A program made the position numbers and the translations under genes. From the NCBI GenBank assembly GCA_033782935.1, contig JAWQEG010002479.1:1-64000 (forward strand): a stretch of DNA of 64,000 nucleotides, read 5' to 3'. Within the stretch, counting starts at the first letter, position 1. Each line of letters starts with the position of its first letter. Source of the stretch: Petrolisthes cinctipes. Taxonomy: Eukaryota; Arthropoda; Malacostraca; Decapoda; Porcellanidae. This document shows, in pieces, positions 10,961-25,100 of the stretch. The notes beneath the pieces were generated by a model that worked only from the letters and a program-made list of their open reading frames with translations, made no database searches and had not been told where the DNA came from.

Positions 10961-13900
10961 TCAAAATCAATTAGTGGTCCACACCTTTGCCTTCCCAATA
11001 ATGCTAACAGTCATTTATTTTAATTCCTGATTCAGCAAGAAAGTGTTAATGAAGAAAAGAAGCTCCTTCACAAATAATTATTCATGTTAGACTGCATGTA
11101 CTGATGTCAAAACAATGAATTTATTTTATCCATATACTGTAGGGGATCTGGTACTAGTTTATTACAGTTGTAGTGAAATGCAGCTGTATCAGTATTGTGT
11201 TAAGCACTGCCATGATATGTTTCTTGTTTTTCTTAAATATTATTCCTTATTTTAATGCAACTTTTTTCTTGAGTTTCACACTTATTTTTTTATGGTTCCA
11301 ATTTTTTTTTTTTTTTTTACATTGATTAGGAAATTGAGTTATAAATTTTTTTTTTTTATGATATTAAGGAGAAACGGTGGGCAGGCACGGACTGACCAGA
11401 GGTGGTTGAATCACATTTGTTTTATAATGGGATGGGGAGCAAAGTTACGTTAATGAGGGAGGTGAAGGGAGGGAATGAAAATACATAGGAAAATGCGTAC
11501 ATACTGTATCTTCGTTTCAACGCAGTGGAGGTGGTACCTGGTTTTAGCGTAGGGTGTAGAGGTAGCTAATGTTTGACCCACGTGACGAAGGTTGTGGAGC
11601 CGAAAGTTGTAGCACATGGAATAGATGTTGATTGTAGAATGGTCACACTTGGCAAAGGTTGTGGAGTAGAGGTTGTGGTCCTTGGCTGGCCTGGAAAAGA
11701 GTGAGGTCCCGCACAACCATATTTGAGGCGTCTGGCAGGTGCACGTGCAGCTGGCGCCACCAGCGGGGTAGACAAGCGACGCACGAGATGCGTGTGTGCT
11801 CAGTCCACTACAAAGCCTAAGTATTCATATTCATTGAAATACTGTTCTCTGTCCTTGGTTGAAGTCAATACCCTGTGTGATGAGCAAAGTTTTTTGAGAT
11901 AGAATACAAGGGAACTACACATTTGTAGGATCATAAACCCAATAAAATTACGATACTAGATTACAATATGACAGCCAACTTGGTGGAGCTTAACATATCT
12001 AAAAACGATCCAGATGTATTAACCTTTTATCTAAGAATGAATAGTTCTGTGCTTACTCGTGTCAAAATATTTTCCCTGGTGTTATATAAGTTCAATGAAA
12101 TCAGAGCATACCAATGTTTAAAATGTGAACAGTAATACCTGTACAGCTATGTTGAACAAATGATTTGTATGCAAAAACGTAAACATTCGTAATTATTCGG
12201 TTACGGTGAAAAGAGGTCATGTGCTTTAACCAGGCTTGTTGAGTGTTTGCAAAAGTTTGAAATTTCTATATTAATTTTTAGGCGAAAAAATTAATGTGGC
12301 TAATACTGAAATTTGTGCTCAGAATGGGAATTATAACTAAATAACACACACACACATACAGGTGGGTGAACAGAGAATATGGAGAGGAAGAGAGCGAGAG
12401 AGAGAGAGTAATCGAGGGAGGAAGGGAGCAAGGGGAGCGAGGGAGGTAGCAGGGGAGACAGAGAGGGACGGAGGTAACACGGGAAACAGAGAGGGTGTAG
12501 GGAAGGAGGGAGCAGGAGACAGAGAGGGAGAGGAGAAGGAGGATAGGAAATGAAAACCTTAATATTCGTCAATAAAATAAATTTAATTTCCCAGTAAATG
12601 CAGTTTGACTGACTCGATGGATAAACCACAATATTCATAGAATAATGCTTCAAGGTATATACAGTAAATAAGTACAAAAATGTGAAAGGAAAGTGAGGTA
12701 GGAAATAGAGGATATCATACATCTGGACATGGGGGATGGGGTTCAGTGTTACCAGGTGAATTCTGCGTGAGGAAAATCTGAGGTGGGTAAGAATACTTGT
12801 GGCCAATAGTACAGCCATTAGTTCTACATGTGTATTCAGGTACAATGCATCTATAGTATTACAGTATTTCCTAATTTAGTTCTGTGGAATTATATTTTAG
12901 GTACAGTCTCCTCCACTGCCACGTGCATCACTCCAGCCTTGTCAATGTTTGTACCCCACAAGGTGTGAACCGCCAGTTTCGACTCTCATATTCAAAACAC
13001 ATGCCAGGAGGAAATCGGAGGGGTGTAGGCTTGGGAATGGTGTGTGCATGTTTTACGGAGCCAAGTTAGCGCGGGGACTGTATGCAGTAATGCTGTACAT
13101 ATTATACGTCAGCTATATAAATCTGTTACATAACAAACATGATATTGTTAGACCACAACATTGTGGTGGTTAGGAAAGTCATTTGTTATTGTTTGTTATC
13201 AGAATACTATGCACTCAAACAGTAAAAGAAATGCTGGTTGGTGAGGCAGTATATTAGCTAGTCTCAGCCAGATGTCTCTATGAATGTTTAGTATATGCCA
13301 GATATCAGCAGCGCATCCTGGTTTTAATTAATATTTTATGTTCTACATCATAACGTTAATGATACTGTAGTTACTACACATAATAAGTAAATTATATTGA
13401 ATGTGAAGTTTTAAAAGTCACCATGTTCCCAGAACAAAACATGTCAAATTCAGGTCTCATAAATTTCCATAGGTTGGTCCCACCAAGTTATCATTGTGAC
13501 GATGGCTTTATTTTCTATCAATTATAAAAAATTTCATCATTTTACGAGCATTGTGAACATTGGTACTGCTCCGACCGAGGATATATTTTATCAGTACATA
13601 TTGAACTTTCACATACTGTACTTCAGTTTTGACATTACTTAAGGTGTTATAGACGGATTGAGCGAGGATGCCAACAAAATTGATACATTTAAAGTCGCAA
13701 ATACCTTGGAAGTCATCTCTCTCTCTCTCTCTCTTCACACACATTAATTGGCGTGCACAGTTGTGGTTACTAGCATCATATCGTCATGGCCTAAACTCAG
13801 TTAATTTTAATTAAATAAGTTGTCTTGTGTAAATAGGGTATTGTAAATCACATATAAGGTGCAAGTCAATCTGTATCAAAGTGAAATATCAGAATATTTA

Positions 13901-14965
13901 CTTATGTATGCCCTGAATCAACCAACACCTTGAAGCTCAGCTGTATTCATCAACTCCGACACATATGAAGCATCCAACACCTTAGATATATGATTTATGT
14001 TTCCATTCTCACCCAATCCATCTATGATCACAAAGTAATGTGAACAATAAAGGTTGTGAAAGGTTCACTATATAATGAAAAATATATAATGAATTATCTT
14101 TAGTCAGAACTGTCAAGAAACAACTTTTAATGACAACTGTCAGTACACCACTACCACTGTTCATTATGTTCATCAAATGTTGGACAATATTATTATTGAC
14201 AAATCTGCGTCATCGTCACAAAATAAATACCATATTAATATGAAATTACTAACTTGAAGGAACGAGCCTATCTTGACATGTGAGGACCAATGGTGGAGTG
14301 GAATGCTATAGCAACTCGGTGACCTGCTTAAATTCCACACTAGAGATATTATTGTTACCTGCAGTAATTATCATTATTGTTATGATTTAGAACATGAAAC
14401 AAAAACTCCACCATGTGTTACTACTATCTTTGACCTATATCGAGCATTCATAAAAATAGCACCTGGCCAAGACGACTGCATTACTGCTTACAGGCCCAGC
14501 CCTCAATTAACCTCCCACTGACTCATACTGGTATGTGTATCGGGTAGTAGAGTCGATGACACTGGAGGTTCACACCTTGTAAGGTACACACATTGACAAC
14601 ACTGGAGTGATGAACACGGCAGTGGAGGAGACTGTACATTACTTATACAGTACTATAGTTAGTAGCTTACTACACATAGATATACAGTACATTATTGGAG
14701 CATCAGTATTCTATTATTTAGACAGATTTCAATTATTTTCACCATTGTTTTATAGATTTCAATTATTTTCACCATTGTTTTATTTATTGACTTATTTCCT
14801 CTTTCTTTACTCATGTGCATTAATGCAATAAGTATTTTTCCATTTTGCCAAGTTCACTTTTATATATATCAGTAGTTAAATTTTACAGTACATAATGAGG
14901 GTTTACTATATAATCACAGTATATAATGAGGGTGTACTATAATTATAAAACTTATTCACCTCTAG
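10961..14965. other. AT-rich stretch without recognised gene
   Basis: I see no convincing exon. There is a purine-rich (GAGA)-type tract at about 12380-12550 and a short CT run at about 13715-13735. A 27-bp near-perfect tandem duplication (units starting ATTTCAATTATTTTCACC) lies at about 14725-14780. The EGF-rich exons expected 5' of Crumbs are not here. Confidence 0.6.
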
Positions 14966-15148
14966 GTTTCACTCCTGTGACGTTTGGCAATGAGATGACC
15001 CGTGACAGCCTTGTGACAGTGGCCATCCCAGAAGTTGACCATGGCACTTACCGTACACATGCTGATGTCTCCATGTTGGTGCGCACACGACAAAATGATG
15101 GCCTCATATTTTACTTGGGCACCATTCCTAACGACCCAGCAACCCCAG
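14966..15148 (+). CDS. crb: crb exon a: laminin G domain A, start
   Basis: Acceptor CTCTAG before 14966; donor GTAAAA from 15149. The exon starts with 2 nt of a codon and encodes [18 protein letters not shown] and [20 protein letters not shown], the opening beta strands of a Crumbs-type LamG domain. It ends with 1 nt of a split glycine codon. It is the most 5' Crumbs exon I can find. Confidence 0.9.
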
Positions 15149-18100
15149 GTAAAAAAACGGCGAAGACTGATGAGAAGTATAGTAAAGAGACTGATGAGAA
15201 GTGTAGTAAAGAGATTCTATCTATCTGTCTATCTATAGCTCTGACGCCTCGTTCCCTCCGGGAACTCCCACAAGGGGGTGGCCATGGCAGAAGTGTCTCC
15301 AGTTCTCCCTATTCCAACAATCCCTCCTTACTTGGTCCAGCCCTACTCTGCTCCTCATGTTTCTCTCCTTTACATACTCTTCCACTCTGTTCTGCCATTT
15401 AACCGGGGGTCTGCCTCTCACACCAGGTACCACAACTTCACTTTCATACATAAAGAAGGTGTATGGAAGTGAAGTTGTGGGACCTGGTGTGAGAGGCAGA
15501 CCCCCAGTTAAATGGTAGAACAGAGTGGAAGAGTATGTAAAGGAAAGAAACATGAGGGGCAGAGGAGGGCTGGACCAAGTAAGGAGGGATTGTTGGAACA
15601 GGGAGAACTGGAGACACTTCTGCTGTTGCCACCCCCTTGGGGGGAGTTCCCGGAGGGAGCGAGGCGTCAGAGCTATAGATAGATAGATAGAACTCCGACA
15701 TCACACAATTGAATGTGTAGTGGGTATGATTACTAAATATTCAACTCTGTTGCCTTTCAGTATGAGTCTAATATACATGTAAGTCTTGTATAACTGGAAT
15801 TTTGTGATTTCCTCTCTCCTTCTCGGTCTGTCTGTCTTTCAAATCATTCACTTATTCTCTCCTCAAATTACTATTGAGTGCAGTGGGAACTCCATTATTT
15901 TTGTTTTCTTAGGAGCTCGAGATACTCATATCCTGGCCGAGCTGAAGAATGGAGAGCTGGTGATTCGCCTGTTGCTGGACGGTCCTGAAGAGATATATAC
16001 CATCAGAGGTCCCCAGCTCACAGATGGCATTGCTCACCTCCTTCATGTATGATAATACTCTCTTAGTACTGTAATAGATTATATTGTATGGCACTGCACC
16101 TCAAGGGAATTCTGACACAAGGGATAAATTTGAAGATAGGCTACTATAGAGGCTGCTATAACAACTATGTTTTTGTATGTTTTAGTTTTATTACAGTACT
16201 GTATATCACAATACTCTATAAACTGTACAATATATCTATAATTTTGCTTGTCCAGGTAAAACGTTTAGGGAATGAGCTTGAGGTACGAGTTGACAGCTCT
16301 GTGGTACTCAACGCCACATTGGTCTATGGTGGAGACCTCCAGGCCCATGTACTCTACCTTGGTGGTATACCTGAAGAACCTGCCAATCTCTCACGTGTCA
16401 AACGTCAACTTGGTGTCTCAAACTTTACCACCACCATCACACGTCCACATTTCAAAGGGACACTTCAGGATATCCGGGTAAGTTTTCAACCTCTTCCTTT
16501 TATATCATCAGGTTAATAATAAGGACAATGTTACCCACTCAAAGCTGTACTAAGAACACACTCTTGTAGCCTAGAGTATAACCATTATGTATTCCATATA
16601 AAAGGAAACTATTATTATCTTTTTTGACATCTATCAACATCTATTTTCCCTTTGTAAGACAGTTTAATTCACTTATCTTACCCTTTCCTGCTGCATTATT
16701 TGTTTTATTCTGTGCAGTACATTACAGTTTATCTTTAAAAGTCTGCAGAGTTGCTCAGTTTACCAAGTAGTATAAAGTGATACTGATACTGTTGTTGAAG
16801 TAATAAAAGTTAAACATTTTGTGGGCCTGCATTGGGGAATGAGTATGAGCAAAGCATAGCACTTTTATTCTAATTCCTCTCTAACTATATACAGGTCAGC
16901 AATGGTTCAGAGACCCGATTGATTCAACCCTTCCCGCTGACCAATGTATCATCTGTGGTGTTGCCGGGGTTTGACTTCCCTGGGGTAGTGAGTCATAACG
17001 TTCTGGAGGGAACTGTTAGTGACAATACCTGTGCCCCTGATCCCTGCCTCAATGGTGCCACTTGTACTGTTACCTGGAATGATTTTGAGTAAGTCCACGG
17101 ATAGAATAAGAAAGAGATCAATAAATATAAGTTGGTACCGTAGATGTTATAGTAATACTGAAGATTTTGTAGTGTTACCTGGAATGATTTTAAGTAAATC
17201 CAGAGATAAAAAGAGAAAGAGATCAGTAAATATAAATTAGTATGATGCGTTAGTAATGCTAAAGGTTTAATCATTGTATGTACAGTACACTTGTACAGTC
17301 ACAACCAAAAGTCTTTTCCTCTCCTGCCTATTATGTCTATATAAATTATAAGATTAGTATTAGGGTTTGTGACACGACTACTAGCAGTCATATCTTCAGA
17401 TATACAATACTGAATATATAATATATTATGCAGTATGTATAATATTTAAACATGCATGAGTTCTTGAATTACAAGGGTAATGGGTAAGTGTTGTTACAGT
17501 GAAAATTTTGTGTTTTGGCTTTCATATTTCAGAACAATTAACTTTTTAGGCCCGGGACACACGGGCGCTTTGTGGTCGCCACGCAAGGACCACACGCACT
17601 TGTCACGCAAGAACGGGGACGTGAAGACGAAGAAAACTCACAATAGTAGACAAGAGATATATTATCATATAATTTTGGCGACGACTGTCGCCCTCTTCAG
17701 TGATGAATAGTCGAAGGAAAACTCGTGTCGTCCTTGTGTGGCGACCACAAAGCGCCCATGTGTCCTGGGCCTTAGAGGTGGTGGGTGTATTAGTTTTATT
17801 TTCATGGTTCTGAAACACAAACTTTTTGGTAAAAGAAACCAATACTTTACCAACACCCAAGTAATTAATGGATTTCTGGTGATGTGCACACAAGCATTGG
17901 AAAAATTGACTACTGTACTGTATAATTATAATATATAAGAGTTACAAGTGAACTTTATTGTTGCAGGTGCACATGTACAGTGGGTTATAAGGGTAAGGTT
18001 TGTGATGAGCGAGAATACTGCGCCATATTCCAGTGTCCATCAGGGGCTGAGTGTGTCAACTTGGATGATGGTTATGAGTGCCTGGCTATTCTCACTCTCA

Positions 18101-19115
18101 ATGGTCTCAACTCATCTCTCTCATTTGCACCAAGTTTTACTCACCCTCCTCCTGCCCTCACCAAAGTCCTCCTCACCTATCGTAGTCAGGTGGGTTGAAC
18201 TAGAGGTTAGGTCTGGTTCATATTCATAATGAGTCCAGAGCAATGTAACTTATGTGCAGTGGCTAACTAGTTTGTTATCTAAATAATTCTACTTACGTAC
18301 AGTACTTGTGAATAATATGACATTAATCTTTAATAGAGGACATGTATAAATGTTAACTAGTAGATCAAAAATTATCAAGGTTTTTAGGAATTTCATTTGA
18401 GGACACCATAATTGCTCTGATAAAGTGTAAGATAAATATTTGCTGCATCATTTGGCTACTTATAAACAGATTATTATGTCTTCTAGGATTAGGACATAAT
18501 CCTTAATGGAAATTTTATCATTGATTGAAAGTAAAAAAAAATAATTATTTAGTGAAGGATAAACTGTACAATATTTAATAAAGAATAAATTACTGTTATA
18601 CTACAGTAAAAGTCCTAAAGTTCTGAAGGCAGGGGAACATGAGACTTCCAGATTTTTTATTTTTCTGAATTTACGGGAATATACTAAAAATGACACTATC
18701 CAGCTCGGGTAACTCAGGTTTCCTTAAACACTTTCTTCTCTCTAACTTCTTCAGACTCTCTGCCTTGGCAACAAGCTTCTTGTACTCTGCAGCCTTGTAT
18801 TTGAGATCGTATATTGTAGATTGTCGTACGCCATACTCCGCCATGAGCACCAGAACTCTAAATCCCCTCTCTAATTTTGCTAATACTTTTAGTTTCTGTG
18901 CCACACTTAACGTAACACGTCATCCATGTTTATATCTGACTGGTTTCTTGGGAGCCTTGGTAGGCAATGGTAGCAGGCAAAACAGCGAAAATTAGGTAGA
19001 AATGTAAGAGTAATGGTGGGGATGTATACACACACTTGACCTGTGTAAGCGACATTACTGAACTAGTGGTGGGAGTAGAATCGCAGTGTTTCCACGACTG
19101 CGCTGTCTTCTTTTC

Positions 19116-19150
<35 letters not shown>

Positions 19151-22100
19151 AATTCAGCAATAATTGGTCAGCCAAAAACCTTCCGAAGTAGCGGGCTTTC
19201 CAAAGGTTTGGAGTCCTAATTTTTTTGGACTTTTACTGTATTTGTACTGTAATAAAAAAAATAAATAAATGGAGATTAATATTTAATTAAGGAATTATGA
19301 AACATTAAAAGAAAATAAATACTGTATCACCACTGATAGATTTTTGTATTTCAGTGATTACTTATGCAAATGTACAGTGGCTCTGTAGATACCATATGGA
19401 ACTCCCATATTGCACTTATCATCAATAGTGTCTGAGTTCTCTTTCATATTGTTTACAGTTGCCTTTACTCCACATTAACATGTTTTTGCCTTGGAATTCA
19501 GGTTGGGGGTACGGTGATGTATGCAGCAGGTAGTGATGGCAGTGTGTGGGTGAGCCTGTACCCTGGCTTGATTACAGTCTATCAGGCTAATGGTTCTGCA
19601 TCTACCTCTGCATCCTTCTCTTCCAACTCCACATTGGATGGAGATTGGCACACACTCATCATTTCACTCCATCCCACTGGACTCCAGGTTACTGCTTTCT
19701 AATTATGTTTTAATACAAGAGATGAGGTTTGCCTGATGTCTTGATACAGTTGCTTTATATTACTGTACTGAATTGCCATTATCCAGTATATGGAAGGAGA
19801 ACTTAACCATACTCTTCCCTAGTTAGAGATCTAATCGTGCACTACATCAGAGTTTATGAGACTGAACATGGCTATCTTAATGCAAAATACCGGTAGTATC
19901 AGTCTGGTGGTAGACGTATTTCACTGTGTGATAATGTATTGGATTTACAATAGATTAACTTATTAGTAATAACTGTTCACTTTGATACTATTTTCTCGTG
20001 AATATCACTTACAATTTAAATCTATATTTATATGGTCAGTGATGGAACTTTGCAAAAATATATTACAAAGTTAAATATTTAGAGGTCAACTGGTTAATGG
20101 GCTGGACTCGTAACGTAATATTCAGGTACCAATACATTACATATTACAGTATATCTCTTGTATTGTACTAACTCAAAGATATTTCAGGTGTTGCTTGATA
20201 ATACAACTCTGCTTGGGACAGACATTGCTGTTATTATTGACTTCACTTCCCTGGTACTTAATGGTAGGTGAAAGTTCTTTATTCTTTACTTGCTGTATTC
20301 TTTTACTCCAGAAATATTGTAAATGCAGTTGAACAAATATAGGTGTGCAAAGTTGACTAAGAAAAGGTATCTGAGTGAGATGGAGGGTAGGAGAGGGAAA
20401 GCCAGACTAGAAATAAGGTGGAAAGATGGAGTTGTGATGTATGTGGTGTGAAGTGGAGGGACTGAAAAGCTGTATGTCTATCTCTTATCACTGCTTATGT
20501 AAGTGAAAGGATTTAGTATTTTAGAAGGTAGTGGAGGTAATGATTAATACTTTGTGCAGGTGATACAACAGTATTTGTAGTCATCTTCATCATTACATTT
20601 TCTATATATCTCTCAATTGCCAAATGCCTCAAATGAATCGCCTCCATGCACCTCTTACTCCCATCAACTGGCGTCCCTCCTCCCACCCCACGCCATTCTC
20701 GCTCATATACCTCTCGACTCCATCCTTCAGCCTCACTCTCGGTTTGCCTCTTCCCCTCCGTCCCTCCACCTCACTCTTGTACACTTTCGTAACCAACCTC
20801 TCACTCCCCATACGCTCCACGTGACCGAACCACCTCAAGATGTTCCTTTTCACACTCCACATCACATCACTCACGTACTTCTTCATTCGTCAGTCTATCT
20901 CTCCACGTTCCTCCACACGCATTTCTCAGGTAACTGATTTCCACCCCTCTAACTTTTGACTTATGTCTCTCTGTCATGGTCCACGCTTCGCTCACATATG
21001 TCAGTTTCGGGATTACCACACTATCATAAAACTTCTTCTTCACTTCCATACTCATTCCCTTATTTATTGTCATTTCTTTCAGCGTTCTTACAGCCCTCTT
21101 TCCCCTGTTGTACCCTCTCCCGCACCTCATCCTCTAGACTCCAATCTTTACTTATCACACTGCCCAAATACTTAAATGAGCTGACATTCTCCATAACCTG
21201 ACCATTCAACCTCACCTCCCAATCTGTGGCTGCACCCCTTTCAAAGACCATAAGTTTGCTTTTCACCACATTTACCTTCCGGTTCCGTTTCTCACAATTT
21301 ATTCTATATATTCACCATATTCACCAAATCCTGCAACTCCCACTCATCATCACTCAGCAGAACTGTATCATCAGTAAACAGCAGCACAGGCAACTTCCAC
21401 TCACTCCCTTTCCTTATCAGAGGTATACCAACATCATTATATTTTTGCAGGTGAGATAATGGTGGGTTCATCAGGAAGAAATTCCGGTGGTGCAGGTGAG
21501 ATGTTCCGAGGTTGCCTGGGACCTTCAAGAATACAGGGTGTATTGCTGCCTTTCTTCTCACAGTTAGACCTCATCAACAACACAGCACAGAATCAATTCC
21601 TCAGAATGGTTAGTCAGTCTTCCTCTTACTCTGGTAGGTGGACAGTGGGATATCACCCTTTGTAGAGTCCTTGAACTGAAAAAAGAATATTCTAAAACAT
21701 GTGTCTACAGGACATACTGTAATTGCATGGGCCATTTACTGGAACATTAAAACATAAAACATTTTCATTTTTCTACAGGCTGAGGATGAGACCAGAGTGG
21801 GATGTACACTTTGTTACAATGAGGAGTGTACCAATGGTGGGTTCTGTTCTGACCCTAGTGAGGTGTACAGCTGTTCCTGCCCAGCTGGGTTTGAGGGTTC
21901 ACTGTGTCAAGTAAATATAGATGAGTGTATTAACCACCAGTGCCTCAATAATGCTACATGTGTTGATGGAATCAACCAATATACTTGTGCCTGTCAACCT
22001 GGATACACTGGAGAGTTGTAAGTGTTAATAAGCTTATTATTGTACAGCTGTTTTATGAAGAGTATGTGAACACTTTACACAAGACAGTATGACATGATGA

Positions 22101-25100
22101 ATGAAGCATAATATATTAGATATTTAACTAATGGATCTAATAATAACTGGATGCATTGTTAAACTAACCTCCCTTATGCTAACTTCCTTTTTCCTTATTT
22201 TCTTTGAGTAACCTCCATTCAGCCAATATACCATCAGTTATCCTCCCTTTTAACAACCTCCCCGACACAAAGTTCCCTTTTCCTTACATTACTCTTCCCA
22301 TTAGATAATCTCAGCTCTGGACTTCCTTTCCTTACAGCTGTGAGGAGGACATCAATGAGTGTGCATCTGACCCTTGCCAGAATGGTGCTCAATGTACAGA
22401 CCGCATTGGCAGATTTGAGTGCCATTGTCTTGAAGAGTACGTGGGTGTCACTTGTGCTGAACTTAAGGTCAAGAACTGCTCCAGGTCCCGGTGCCTTAAT
22501 GGTGCCACCTGCAATGATGTTTTCAGTAAGTTTATTTGTGTGTGTTTGTTTAAGCTTCAGCGCTGATGATTTGATTCTGGTACCCATCACACCATCATCT
22601 TCACCATCATCATCATGTTCTCTCAGAATGATAAACAAGCACATCAATAGGATTTATACCTCACTTCCTCTTGAGTACTGTATCCCATCATAAGATTGTC
22701 TATGATAGAAGTCACACATAAATAGGTTTTTAAATGTGTGAGTTGATGGCCCACCACAAAGGGACTGTGTTATTCCCTGCTTGTAGGAGACTGATTTTGC
22801 TGGCCCACGACCTAATACGTATTATGTACAGGGTTGTGTATTGCGTTATGATGTGAAGAGTTCCTCTGTTATATGTGATTATTTCAATGAAAGTTAGTAA
22901 TATATGTTGTTTAGCTGGGGTTTGCATAATATCCCACATGTAGGAAAGGAGTCCTGGCAATTCATATCCTGACACTATGACTGTCATCCACATCCTACCA
23001 TTGATTTACATACTGTGTCATTCATACTTTCAATTACTGGCATAGGGGAGTGGCATCCCCATCACCCACCATTCTTGTGATGGTGCAGTCAGCCTTGTAT
23101 CCCCAACGATACAGGGGGAGAAGGTTCAAATAGCCACAGAGCTAGACCCCTTGCCTGTCATGGGTCCTGCACTGGTGCTAGATCATCCTCATCCCTTGAA
23201 AAAAGGGAAATGGGATATTGATGATAATGATGATTATATAATTCATACTTTCAATTGATTTAAGTGCTCTACCTTGCATTTCCTACAATTGAATATGACA
23301 TCCTGCCATCCAGATCCATTGACGGGTGTGGCAGACAACTACACCTGTACCTGTGCATTTGGGTATGAGGGTATCAACTGTGAGAGTGCCGTTGATTTCT
23401 GCAAGTTGAAGAATGTTGACTGTCATCATGGTACCTGTGACCTTACTTACAAGGACCAGGTGTGTATTTGTCTTCTGTTACTGTCATTATCCTCAGGCCA
23501 TGTTTCACAATAAGTTATAATCCATAATGAATCTATAATAAGGATACAAATTCTGTATGTACAATATGTGTATTTGTTTGGCTGTAACTCTAAGATAGCC
23601 AAACCAGCTAAATTTATCATTGAAATGCTCTAACATGAAAATTAAAGCAATTTCCAAGCTAACACTGCCACTCTATTCAATGTCATAGATTTTTCATGTG
23701 GGAAAGTTATGAAAGTGTGGCTTCAAGTGCAGGTGCTGTCAGTTTCAAGGCCATGTGATAATCCTCATGTGCCTAGTATTTTTCCCCATCAGATTGAATG
23801 AGGGGCAGTCCAAAACACCCTTTCCATTAGTTTTTATTTTGGAGGGGGGGAGAATGAAGGTCACTTATACAGGGTGTATCACGACATATATCATTAACGT
23901 ACACCAGAGATATAAAATATAATTTTGAGTATATTTTGTTCTATAAAGTATGCTGTGTGTGATCTCAGTAAAGTACAATGAATACTGATAAAAACTATTT
24001 TAACTTGTGTTGTCAAATGGCGGTGAGCTTCGGAGGGAGTGGTAGCCTAATATCATTTTCGGACCAAAGAGGCCTTATTTATTTCATCTTAGTAAGTTTT
24101 ATCATATTTATGTGATGTTTTATAACGTACATTGAATCATATTTTCAATGCAGAGGGATAATACCAGGCCCCTATAAATAATATTCGACAAAATATGATT
24201 AATATCTTTTGGAGGTTAGGTAAACTTTACCGACATAATGCCAGCTACAAGCCTCAGTATTTCCCTACATTTTACGGATTTTCTTCTTGTACAGGCCTAG
24301 TATTATCCCTCTGCATTGAAAATATGATTTAATGTACGTTATAGAACATCACATTAATATTGCAATCATGATAAAACTTATTAAGATGAAATAAATAAGG
24401 CCTCTTTGGTTCGAAAACAATATTAGGCTACCACTCCCTCCGAAGCTCACCGCCATTTGACAGCACAAGTTAAAATAGTTTTTATCAGTATTCATTGTAC
24501 TTTACTGAGATCACACACAGCATACTTTATAGAACAAAATATACTCAAAATTATATTTTATATCTCTGGTGTAAGTTAATGATATACGTCGCGATACACC
24601 CTGTATATGAAATTACTTAGGTTTATAGTAAAAGTAATGCAAACTGACAAAATCCATTAAATAATAATACAGCTACTGAATTATTTAGAATTCAAACAAT
24701 GGAATCTCTTCAAAATGTAAATTCATGGTTGCTTTATCAACTGGAAAGAAATTATTTCCTTTCTCTCAGGTAAAAACAATAAGATTTAACATTAATCACC
24801 TACCCTATGACTTTTTACATAGTCCCCAACAGGTAGAACTGTATAAATATAAATATAATCTAATATTTCCTTCTAAAATACTGTAGTCAAGTTATATTTT
24901 ATAAATTTCTCAGAATAAAGTGCTCTCACCTTGTACATAGTCTGCTGCCTTCCTATAAGCACAGACCAGAAAGGCATAGGCAACATCCATATCCTATATT
25001 ACCCCAATCCAGCCTATGGCTGGATTACTTTCACAAGATCATTTGGTGGTGGTTTGACATGAGTATTGATTCCATCTACATAAATAAATAAATATGGCTA

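Noticed and set aside
11690..11800. CpG-richer patch that might be an internal Crumbs promoter
   Set aside because: No core promoter element or first-exon reading frame could be supported; a slightly GC-richer patch is not enough.
12893..12958. Possible extra Crumbs exon after the acceptor TATTTTAG at about 12900
   Set aside because: None of the three frames up to the next GT gives an EGF or LamG pattern, and the phase does not fit exon 14966.
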